This document shows positions 15,899 through 22,398 of a DNA stretch of 22,753 nt, piece after piece. The notes beneath the pieces are model-generated. The model did not search any database and was not told the origin of the DNA. It saw nothing but the letters and a program-made list of their open reading frames with translations. The position numbers were made by a program, and so were the translations under genes. Within the stretch, counting starts at the first letter, position 1, and the number at the start of each line of letters is the position of its first letter. This DNA comes from a virus, in the IMG/VR virus record IMGVR_UViG_3300020472_000184, positions 1 through 22,753 of that record, one strand, 5' to 3'.

Positions 15899-16638
15899 TG
15901 GTTAGTACTATTCATTTCAACAATGGTGGGCGTATTGGACTTGGTGTCCGTGAACGCCCTGACTGTAAAGGTGTTTGGAGTCTTGGGCCGAGAGAACCAT
16001 TTAAGGAGAACACTATAACTCCATTCCCTGGTGCTACAGCTGATGATACTGATTGGGGATTCGTCACACCAGATTGTCAAAACAGTCTTCAAGCCGATGG
16101 TTCTTCTTCTTGTTCTACTGCTGGAGCAAATGAATACTATCAAGCTGCAAATAAAGCGCTCGTATTCTATACTTCAATGTATTGGACTACTACTCACATC
16201 ACACAAGGTGCTGCTTCTGGCACCTATGAAGATGTCAGAAATATAGCCAATAATGATGGGTATGCCAGTGCCTACTCATGTCTAATCAACTATGCGAATC
16301 ACCCTATTGGTTGGAAATATGATTTACCTATAACATTATCTGGATTTTACTTACATGGTACATATGGAGCTTCTACTATAGACGGGCAAGGTGATCTACT
16401 CATTAAAACTTGGAACAGAAGTACTGATACTTGGACATTACATGAAACTGTTACTAGTGGAGCTGGTGGCACCGTCTTTGATGATGCAGATCCTGTTTTG
16501 CATACATTCGCAAATAATGCAGTATTGGTAGACGGTATTTCTCTAGAAACAGCTACTATTAATAATGCTTACATGGCAGTTTGTTATTTTGCTGGTGCTG
16601 ATGTCAATAGTGGTAAAGCAGTCTTAGGAGTATCATAA
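15898..16638 (+). CDS. Putative distal fibre or receptor-binding component, unknown family
   Basis: 246 residues, rich in Gly, Thr, Asn, Tyr and Trp, with 5 Cys and no long helices or membrane segments. The pattern (GRIGLGVRERPDCKGVWSLG at the start, many T/N-rich loops, and …DLPITLSGFYLHGTYGAS, LLIKTWNRSTDTWTLHETV strands) is that of a beta-sandwich exposed virion protein. It is locked between a small fibre-associated protein and the glycine-rich adhesin, overlapping each by one base. A carbohydrate-recognition role at the fibre tip is plausible from context; no domain is recognised with certainty. Confidence 0.7.
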   Translation: MVSTIHFNNGGRIGLGVRERPDCKGVWSLGPREPFKENTITPFPGATADDTDWGFVTPDCQNSLQADGSSSCSTAGANEYYQAANKALVFYTSMYWTTTHITQGAASGTYEDVRNIANNDGYASAYSCLINYANHPIGWKYDLPITLSGFYLHGTYGASTIDGQGDLLIKTWNRSTDTWTLHETVTSGAGGTVFDDADPVLHTFANNAVLVDGISLETATINNAYMAVCYFAGADVNSGKAVLGVS

Positions 16639-17516
16639 TGTATATAGGTAAACGCGGTAACAATAAGAACAATAATGGTATAATTAATCAAAGATTACAC
16701 CGAAGATTAGTTGAGTCGGGGAAACTCGTTGTTTCCGGAGGAGAAGGTGGTACTATAACATATGATGGTTTATATACCATCCATAGTTTTACAACTACTA
16801 CTGATTTTATATGGTCTGGTGAGGCTAGTGTTGAGTATGTACTCGTCGCAGGTGGCGGCGGTGCTGGTAATACAAATGGCTGGTACGCAGCAGGTGCTGG
16901 TGGTGGTGGCGGGGTCCTTGAGGGATCAACGACATTAACTAGTGGAACTTATACAATCACAGTTGGTGGTGGTGGTCAGGCGGGTTCCAGTGGTGGCGCT
17001 GGAACTGACTACGCTGATAATGGTGGCGACTCTATTTTCCCTGCTAGTGCTGGCACCATAACTGCTCTTGGTGGTGGAGCTGGTGGAGACAATGCTGATG
17101 TTGGTGATAACGGTGGCACAGGGGGCGGCGGCGGTCACGGCTCCGGTCCTGGTAGTGGTACACCTGGACCACCACTCCAAGGTTATGACGGTGGTACAAG
17201 TAGTGGGTACTCTTCAATGGGCGGCGGTGGCGGCGCAGGAGGAGCAGGTACTCAAAGAGATGGAGGCCCAGGTAGAACAGTTACTATCCGTGGTACTAGC
17301 GAAGTATTCGGTGGAGGCGGTGGAGCTGGTAACTATTCTACTGGCACAGCAACTGGTGCAGGAGGCACAGGTGGCGGTGGCGACGGTGCCGCTGGTCCCA
17401 ATGCCGGGACAGCTGGAACAACTAATACCGGTGGTGGCGGCGGTGGCGGCGGTGGCCATCAGGGTGCCCCAGGCGCTGGTGGCTCAGGTATTGTTATTTT
17501 AAAATACCTAACTTGA
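16638..17516 (+). CDS. Glycine-rich receptor-binding adhesin (gp38/PGII-like)
   Basis: 292 residues. A basic, Asn-rich N-terminus (residues 1-30) leads into TYDGLYTIHSFTTTTDFIWS and EYVLVAGGGGAG (~41-77), the standard entry to the phage glycine-rich domain; the rest is runs of G-G-G-G separated by short loops, closing with GGSGIVILKY. In the T4-like phage S16, gp38 with this composition folds as a bundle of polyglycine-II helices whose exposed loops contact the receptor. The local base composition is GC-rich (repeated GGT/GGC), unlike its A/T-rich neighbours, because of the glycine codons. As the last gene of the fibre cassette it probably determines host range. The loops between glycine runs (for example around residues 160-185) are the likely contact sites. 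Confidence 0.82.
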   Translation: MYIGKRGNNKNNNGIINQRLHRRLVESGKLVVSGGEGGTITYDGLYTIHSFTTTTDFIWSGEASVEYVLVAGGGGAGNTNGWYAAGAGGGGGVLEGSTTLTSGTYTITVGGGGQAGSSGGAGTDYADNGGDSIFPASAGTITALGGGAGGDNADVGDNGGTGGGGGHGSGPGSGTPGPPLQGYDGGTSSGYSSMGGGGGAGGAGTQRDGGPGRTVTIRGTSEVFGGGGGAGNYSTGTATGAGGTGGGGDGAAGPNAGTAGTTNTGGGGGGGGGHQGAPGAGGSGIVILKYLT

Positions 17517-17526
17517 TAGATAAATA

Positions 17527-17997
17527 ATGGGCGATCCACCGATCTTTCCATCCATAAACCTCCCAACACAATTACTACCGAATCCACCCATACTTCCTAA
17601 ACCTGTACTTGAAATACCTAGAGCACAAGCTCCAGCGTATATACCAATGATTGCACCACCAGATGAGTTAAGACCTCCTGTTGGTGTACCTAAAGAAGGT
17701 GAGGAAGAAGTAACAGAAGAAGAGAAGACACAAACGAAACAGGAAAACCCTTTACCTGAGGTTCGTAGGATTAACATTCCTTGGACTGATGTAGAGATCC
17801 CTGTTCCAAAAGAAGAGATTGTAGCAACGGCAGCGACCACTGCTGCAGTCTCTGTGGTAGCAACTTTAACCGCTACATCTCTCTTTAATTACTTGGTTAA
17901 GATCTTTAAACCTGTATTTATGCAGGCAGTAAAACGAATTCAAAAGAAACTTGGAAAAGACGGCGAGCCCACCGAAGGGACTGATCAACAAAATTAA
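17527..17997 (+). CDS. Proline-rich protein with C-terminal membrane anchor
   Basis: 156 residues. Residues 1-55 are proline-rich and extended (PPIFPSINLPTQLLPNPPIL and on), residues 56-75 are acidic, residues ~98-121 form a hydrophobic Ala/Thr/Val helix (IVATAATTAAVSVVATLTAT), and the tail is basic (KRIQKKLGK). This layout suggests an envelope-anchored protein with a long rigid arm, reminiscent of spanin-like or virion-tail proteins of cyanophages, though none is firmly recognised. No Shine-Dalgarno is seen; the ATG lies 10 bases after the adhesin stop. The gene's end overlaps the next gene by 47 bases, so the two are likely coupled in the lysis/membrane region. Confidence 0.72.
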   Translation: MGDPPIFPSINLPTQLLPNPPILPKPVLEIPRAQAPAYIPMIAPPDELRPPVGVPKEGEEEVTEEEKTQTKQENPLPEVRRINIPWTDVEIPVPKEEIVATAATTAAVSVVATLTATSLFNYLVKIFKPVFMQAVKRIQKKLGKDGEPTEGTDQQN

Positions 17998-18352
17998 ACA
18001 TGCTGTTGACGATAGAGACGAACAGCTAGCCCTCATCGGCGTAATGGTGAGATTAATTGTATTAGTATGGAGTGGAGCAATCCTTACTCTAGCTTATATT
18101 CAACTACCAGCTTATTTAGCTATCCCTGAACAGAAGTTTGATCCTACCTTTATTGCTAGTATTTTTACTTCAGTAATTGGATCCTTTGGTTTGAATATTA
18201 ATAAGAAAGATAAGAATGCCATGACTAAAGCTGACATGGAACAGATGATAGCTAAAGCTAATTCATCCCAAGGCTACCAAACGATCAGAGTAGTCACCCC
18301 GCTACAGATCAATGGAGCCGAAGTTGTCGAACCTACCAATGCAAACGAATGA
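17951..18352 (+). CDS. Two-TM membrane protein, holin-like candidate, TTG start
   Basis: 133 residues if started at the TTG at 17951. An N-terminal charged helix (INKIKHAVDDRDEQ) is followed by a membrane segment at ~26-50 (VMVRLIVLVWSGAILTLAYI), a second at ~66-82 (TFIASIFTSVIGSFGL), then a charged KKDKNAMTKADMEQ stretch and a polar tail. Two membrane helices with charged ends and a location between fibre and terminase genes, where T7 has its holin 17.5, fit a class II holin. No ATG exists before the first membrane segment; a CTG at 17981 is an alternative start. The stop overlaps the next start (ATGA). Confidence 0.68.
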   Translation: MEKTASPPKGLINKIKHAVDDRDEQLALIGVMVRLIVLVWSGAILTLAYIQLPAYLAIPEQKFDPTFIASIFTSVIGSFGLNINKKDKNAMTKADMEQMIAKANSSQGYQTIRVVTPLQINGAEVVEPTNANE

Positions 18353-18702
18353 ACAAATGGCTTTTACTCCTACTGTTGTTTCCTACAGCAGTAAGGGCAA
18401 ATCAAATAACACCACAGTTCACCCAAGGGAGCATGCAAGCTACCACAACCACGACACAAGTTGTAACCGAAGTAGTAGACCAGGAGGTATTTGGAGGTAC
18501 TTACAACAGCTGGTCAGGGACAAACGTAGTCCCAAGCGGAGATATAACAGACAGCAACACAACCTATACAGTACATACAGCAGGGGATCAGTATCAACTA
18601 GAGACTGTGACAAGACCTGCAGGAGTAGTAGAACAGATAGATATAACAAGAACAATTACTACAAACGCTGTTACTACATCCTTGTCGGTATTCTCGCAGT
18701 AA
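18349..18702 (+). CDS. Secreted small protein with Sec signal peptide
   Basis: 117 residues. MNKWLLLLLLFPTAVRA is a textbook Sec signal (basic start, Leu core, A-x-A cleavage site), leaving a ~100-residue mature chain rich in Thr/Ser/Val with no Cys. Segments FGGTYNSWSGTNVVPSGDI and DITRTITTNAVTTSLSVFSQ read as beta strands. From memory, closely similar proteins occur in cyanophages, always with an unknown role and next to another signal-peptide protein, as here. It would act in the periplasm or envelope late in infection. It begins within the stop of the previous gene (ATGA) and its end overlaps the next coding frame by about 60 bases. Confidence 0.78.
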   Translation: MNKWLLLLLLFPTAVRANQITPQFTQGSMQATTTTTQVVTEVVDQEVFGGTYNSWSGTNVVPSGDITDSNTTYTVHTAGDQYQLETVTRPAGVVEQIDITRTITTNAVTTSLSVFSQ

Positions 18703-19160
18703 GTAACCCAGCTATGGCTGAGGTTTATAACAATGCAGCTCCAACCTCCACTGCAACGGGCAACGTGACGAACCAGGCGGTGCAGTTCCAGAATAGTGGA
18801 TCACCGTCTAGACAAAACTATGGAGGTGGGATCGCCTGTAATGGTCCCACCATGACATTAACACCCTTTTATATGGGTAATGACACTATACCTTATGATA
18901 ATACAAGTTATGTAACGAGTAACAATTGGGGTGCCCAGCTTAACTTCATGGTACCGCTTGACTGGGGAACAGTTAACAGATGTAAAGCTATTGCTAAACG
19001 TCAAGAGGAAAAGCTACGGCTTGACTATGAACTTGTAAGAGCACTTAAATGTGCAGAGTTACAACAGAAAGGATTTACATTTAGACCAGGATCACGGGTA
19101 GAACACATGTGTCATGATGTTGTACCAATAGCATTACTAAACAAAACAACCACTGAATAA
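18642..19160 (+). CDS. Second signal-peptide protein; start codon unresolved
   Basis: The frame ending at TAA 19158-19160 encodes a clear protein: NKNNYYKR, a hydrophobic core YYILVGILAVS, cleavage site NPAMA|EV, then a ~145-residue mature part with CNGPTMTLTPFYMGN, WGAQLNFMVPLDWG, RQEEKLRLDYELVRALKCAE and RPGSRVEHMCHDV. Three or four Cys suggest disulfides in the periplasm. The difficulty is the start: no ATG, GTG, TTG or CTG lies in frame just before the signal peptide. The first in-frame ATG is at 18714, inside the cleavage site and too late for export; the only early ATG (18312) would require 110 unlikely residues overlapping the previous gene. ATC 18678 or ATT 18690 starts, or a base error in the sequence, are possibilities. 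The coordinate given here is the edge of the signal-like region, not a proven start. Confidence 0.72.
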   Translation, partial: YNKNNYYKRCYYILVGILAVSNPAMAEVYNNAAPTSTATGNVTNQAVQFQNSGSPSRQNYGGGIACNGPTMTLTPFYMGNDTIPYDNTSYVTSNNWGAQLNFMVPLDWGTVNRCKAIAKRQEEKLRLDYELVRALKCAELQQKGFTFRPGSRVEHMCHDVVPIALLNKTTTE

Positions 19161-19321
19161 TGGAACTACTATTTCTATCAGAACCCGCCTTTTGGGTGAT
19201 CATTGCACTAGCATCAGAACTGATCGCTTTGTCTCCACTTAAGGAGAACAGTGTCATCCAAAGTGTACAAACTCTACTCAATAAACTAAAGCCAAGTAAA
19301 GAAGAAGAGCGTAATGACTAA
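19160..19321 (+). CDS. Short single-TM protein, cyanophage type
   Basis: 53 residues, starting in the stop of the previous gene (TAATG). Residues 1-25 (MELLFLSEPAFWVIIALASE and on) form an N-terminal membrane segment with a conserved-looking Glu, followed by SPLKENSVIQSVQTLLNKLK, an amphipathic basic helix, and a charged tail KEEERND. From memory this small protein is common in cyanophage genomes beside terminase or lysis genes, always of unknown function. Its stop lies 8 bases into the small terminase gene. It may cooperate with the holin-like protein upstream, but nothing direct shows this. Confidence 0.72.
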   Translation: MELLFLSEPAFWVIIALASELIALSPLKENSVIQSVQTLLNKLKPSKEEERND

Positions 19322-19559
19322 GAAAGCTACAGAAGACCAATTTAATGAGTTGCACAATCTAGTTACTAAGGAGTTTCTTAAGAGGGTTAAGAGTGGTGAA
19401 GCTACCGCTCATGAACTCAAGGCTGCCTGTGATTGGCTAGTAAAGAATGATATTAGTGGTGTTGCTTTAGAAGGTAACCCATTACATAAGCTTGCAAGTG
19501 TTATGCCACAAATAGAACCTGAACTTGTACAGAGGAGACTGTATGGCAAAAAGTACTAG
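19314..19559 (+). CDS. Terminase small subunit (T7 gp18-like, DNA maturase A)
   Basis: 81 residues against 89 in T7 gp18. The segment FNELHNLVTKEFLKRVKSGE, then TAHELKAACDWLVKNDISGV, is the helical pattern of small terminases from T7-like phages; the C-terminus (EPELVQRRLYGKKY) is basic. It recognises or bridges the concatemeric DNA and the large subunit during packaging. It overlaps the upstream gene by 8 bases and the downstream gene by 17. Identification is from motif memory, size and location; the large subunit is 2.8 kb downstream rather than nearly adjacent, which is unusual. Confidence 0.68.
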   Translation: MTKKATEDQFNELHNLVTKEFLKRVKSGEATAHELKAACDWLVKNDISGVALEGNPLHKLASVMPQIEPELVQRRLYGKKY

Positions 19560-19785
19560 TTATTATAACAGTCATGCTGATGCGTTAAAGATCAAAAGAG
19601 CATACGCTAAGAAGCATAATGCTAAGCCATCTGAAGTTGCTAGACGTACTGCCCTAAATAAAGAAAACCGAAGGAGAGGTACCTATGGGAATGGTGATAA
19701 CTTGGATGTCTCGCATAAACAAGGAGGGGGCACCAAGCTCGAAGCCCAAAGCAAAAACAGAGCAAGAAACAGAGGAAAAGCGTGA
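19543..19785 (+). CDS. Small basic protein with HNH-like signature
   Basis: 80 residues from the ATG at 19543, chosen because GAGGAG lies just ahead of it; an upstream ATG at 19525 would add six residues. The protein is very basic. Its second half, LNKENRRRGTYGNGDNLDVS, then HKQGGGTKLEAQSKNRARNRG, is conserved-looking and resembles an HNH-type core: D55-x-x-H58, a glycine turn GGG at 61-63, and Asn72 where HNH folds have their Asn; the last His is replaced by Asn76. No other family is recognised. HNH proteins beside terminases help DNA cleavage during packaging in some phages, so a packaging or DNA-binding role is possible. Confidence 0.72.
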   Translation: MAKSTSYYNSHADALKIKRAYAKKHNAKPSEVARRTALNKENRRRGTYGNGDNLDVSHKQGGGTKLEAQSKNRARNRGKA

Positions 19786-19799
19786 GGAGGAGAAAGTAG

Positions 19800-21764
19800 A
19801 TGGCGGCACCAACTGAGCAAGGTAGTCTGACACTATTTACAACAAAAGAGTTACGTACACTGCGAGAGAAGATCCCTGAACATATTATAGACTGGTTTTT
19901 GCAGCAAGAACAAGTCTACAAAGTAACCAGGAATAAAGTTGTTAAAGAATTAAAAGCAAAATTACCACCTGATGATTACGACAAACTATACAATAAGCTG
20001 AAAAAACTAGAAGCAGCTGGAGATTTACCAGGAATACAGAAACTTTTAGGCTCTAAAAGTATAAAGACCAATGTCCAACCAACTTCTGTACAGACCGTAC
20101 TTATCGGGCGTAAGCCTAAAGTAAAACCACAGATCATTGATAATTCTAACATCATTAGAGGTATACCACCTGGTAGAGGTTTAAAAGCTTATAGAAAGTA
20201 TAAGGCATCTGAGAATGCTAAGATTAGAGAGTATGTACAAAACTTAGGTAAGAAGTACGACCTTAGATATCCAGAAGGACATCCAAAAGCTGGCTTATCT
20301 ATGGATATTGAACATATGTTCAGTTTAGGTGGTGGTGGGCCAGATGATCCAATATCCAAGTTTCCTGGGGCAAGTAATTATAATAGATTCATGAAAGAAC
20401 GAGATTCTTTCTCCCCAGCTGTAGCTTATATTACAACCTCACCAACTACATGGCGGGAGTCTGCTTCAAATTTTGTGTTAAATGATGCTAGTATATTTAC
20501 ACATAAAGATAGACTACGCTTACAACAGGCCTGGGATCCGAAGAATCCACACATACAAAGAGACCTCGCCTCTCAATTATTAGCGGAACGTGAGTTTTAC
20601 TTTGATAAGAATGCACCTGGATGGAGAAGGGATCCTGAAAAAGCTAGAGTACTACTAGACAGGACAATTAAAGCAGAAGAACCAAGTACATTAGCTTTAA
20701 TCCGTAATAGACAGGACCAATCAGCATACGAATCGATCCAACGAAAAGTAGATAGAAATGATCCAAAGGCACGATGGGACCCATATAAAGACGACCACTG
20801 GACGTCAGTAGATGTAGGGAGGGATCCATTACCAAGCCAGGTATCATTACCAGAGCCTGGATTAGAGGAACGGATTATTTACGATGAAGCGTTGCAGGAA
20901 AGACTTGATGCATCATCTAAACGTAGACTTGAGCAGCCACAGAATCAAGAAATTGTAAGGGTAGAGGATCATTCAAGAGATAGAAGTTTTGATGTAGAAA
21001 ATGAAAAGGTAAAGAAATTGAGAAGGCTAGCATATGGAGCCACAGCCTTCACATTAGCAACTTCTATAGTCAATCCACTTAATGCTAAAGCTCAAGTAGA
21101 AGGTGTTGAAGCACGTTATGATATAGCAACTAGAACTAAAAAGTTAACAGATTGGCTTGCATTAGGTCTAGAAGCCTTATCAGGAGCAGCAGAACCATGG
21201 GGAATACCAGGTGAAAAAGTAGCAAGTACAGCAGACCTACTACTATTAGGCATGGATGGCCCTGAAATGTGGGAAGAGATGCAGCAACCTGGACAATGGG
21301 ATCGAGTGGAAACTAAAGAAAAAGAAGAACAAGATCGAGCAAGAACTGCTGTCTATGATTACCATGGAGAGAATGAGCCGCCAGAATTCGGAGGCCATCA
21401 ATTAAGGCCTTCAGAACAGAGAAAATCAGATGTAGATCCTTTGACAGCTAATCTTAGAACACCAAATATAGTAAAAGCCAAAGCAGATGCTGCTGCATAT
21501 GATGTTGCAGAACAGCAGAAGAAACAAGCTATAGAACGTGAATTAGCTATAAAAGCTGACGTACAACAACAGAGAGAAGCTGGTGAAGATACTATCGAAG
21601 GTGATTACAGATACACTGGTGACGGTAGGATACCTGTAATATCAGACATAAGTGATGCTTTTCATAAGTCAGTATATACTAAGCAAGGCTTCAAAAGTGA
21701 CTACACACCACTCCAAAAAGGTCTACAATCTATACACCAATTTCTAACAGAGATAGTACAATGA
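19800..21764 (+). CDS. Large unknown protein with HNH-like signature, between the terminase genes
   Basis: 654 residues with a strong Shine-Dalgarno (GAGGAGGAG, 19784-19792). Residues 1-100 are helical and basic. Residues ~155-205 (YPEGHPKAGLSMDIEHMFSL, then GGGGPDD…GASNYNRFMKE) have an HNH-like outline: D169-x-x-H172, a glycine stretch, and Asn193/Asn195. Residues ~210-400 are charged, with several tryptophans and DP/RDP elements. Residues 408-433 (RRLAYGATAFTLATSIVNPL, then NAKA) look like a twin-Arg or Sec-type hydrophobic segment with an A-x-A site in mid-protein. The C-terminal 200 residues are acidic and helical. No named family is recognised. It could be a virion-packaged nuclease or a packaging accessory protein; its stop overlaps the next start (ATGA). 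Confidence 0.8.
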   Translation: MAAPTEQGSLTLFTTKELRTLREKIPEHIIDWFLQQEQVYKVTRNKVVKELKAKLPPDDYDKLYNKLKKLEAAGDLPGIQKLLGSKSIKTNVQPTSVQTVLIGRKPKVKPQIIDNSNIIRGIPPGRGLKAYRKYKASENAKIREYVQNLGKKYDLRYPEGHPKAGLSMDIEHMFSLGGGGPDDPISKFPGASNYNRFMKERDSFSPAVAYITTSPTTWRESASNFVLNDASIFTHKDRLRLQQAWDPKNPHIQRDLASQLLAEREFYFDKNAPGWRRDPEKARVLLDRTIKAEEPSTLALIRNRQDQSAYESIQRKVDRNDPKARWDPYKDDHWTSVDVGRDPLPSQVSLPEPGLEERIIYDEALQERLDASSKRRLEQPQNQEIVRVEDHSRDRSFDVENEKVKKLRRLAYGATAFTLATSIVNPLNAKAQVEGVEARYDIATRTKKLTDWLALGLEALSGAAEPWGIPGEKVASTADLLLLGMDGPEMWEEMQQPGQWDRVETKEKEEQDRARTAVYDYHGENEPPEFGGHQLRPSEQRKSDVDPLTANLRTPNIVKAKADAAAYDVAEQQKKQAIERELAIKADVQQQREAGEDTIEGDYRYTGDGRIPVISDISDAFHKSVYTKQGFKSDYTPLQKGLQSIHQFLTEIVQ

Positions 21765-21940
21765 ACACCCAAGGAATGACATCAGCAGGGCAGAACTTCC
21801 AATTCTGCCGTACTGCTAGACCACATAGCGACTTCGGCCCAATGAAAGTCGTTAAGTATGAACCATTTACAGATATGGAGATTGCACAGTTAGATGCACT
21901 AATCAAGAAGAATCTGAACGAACTATTTGACCCAATTTAA
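21761..21940 (+). CDS. 59-residue protein of unknown function
   Basis: The ATG at 21761 overlaps the previous stop (ATGA) and the frame ends with TAA at 21938-21940. The product (HSDFGPMKVVKYEPFTDMEI, then AQLDALIKKNLNELFDPI) has a short beta-like segment and an acidic C-terminal helix, no membrane segment and one Cys. The overlap and the 2-base gap to the next ATG argue that it is translated as part of the packaging operon. Function unknown. Confidence 0.65.
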   Translation: MNTQGMTSAGQNFQFCRTARPHSDFGPMKVVKYEPFTDMEIAQLDALIKKNLNELFDPI

Positions 21941-21942
21941 TT

Positions 21943-22398
21943 ATGGCAGATAATCCTTACAAATCAAAACGACAAACTGGGTATGGTGCGACAAAACCAT
22001 CTAATACAGGTTATGGACCATACACACCAGAGCACCCTTCAGTAGTCCCTATCACCCCACCAGTTAAGAAAGCTCAGCTGCCAAATGCACTTGAGGTATG
22101 TGAGAAAATCCAAGCGGATTACATGACGAAGTTGGATCTTATATATGAAGCAATGCCCACAACAGCCAATCGTATCAATCGCGACAACTACGCAAAAGAG
22201 TTACAACAGAGTTGTGAAGAAAAGGCGAGGGGAATGGGCTATTTCGATCCTATCAATGATATAAGAGATTTCCTTTTTGGAGGCGATGATCAAGCTTTAA
22301 TCCCAAATCATGGTGATAAAGATGAACATGGAAATACACCTAGACCTACTCCAGACGGGCAACCAATACAGCCACTGCCAGGCCCATTTAAAGCATGA
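21943..22398 (+). CDS. Unknown soluble protein upstream of the large terminase
   Basis: 151 residues. Residues 1-45 are disordered (Y/G/P/T-rich, with repeated TGYG), residues ~47-110 form a helical, charged core with two Cys (ALEVCEKIQADYMTKLDLIY and QQSCEEKARGMGYFDP), and the end is Pro/Gly-rich. No catalytic motif or membrane segment is seen. Its stop overlaps the large terminase start (ATGA), so production is probably tied to terminase. It may be a packaging cofactor; this is inference from position. Confidence 0.7.
   Translation: MADNPYKSKRQTGYGATKPSNTGYGPYTPEHPSVVPITPPVKKAQLPNALEVCEKIQADYMTKLDLIYEAMPTTANRINRDNYAKELQQSCEEKARGMGYFDPINDIRDFLFGGDDQALIPNHGDKDEHGNTPRPTPDGQPIQPLPGPFKA

Noticed and set aside
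16935-17502. Several overlapping open frames on both strands in the glycine-rich region
   Set aside because: They arise from GGT/GGC/GGA runs; only the frame with the recognised adhesin ends (entry segment and GGSGIVILKY) makes sense.
18312-18641. Open frame beginning with ATG at 18312 that runs into the second signal-peptide protein
   Set aside because: The first 110 codons overlap the well-supported secreted protein at 18349 in another frame and give an Arg/Ser/His-rich sequence with no protein-like pattern; it would also bury the signal peptide inside the chain.
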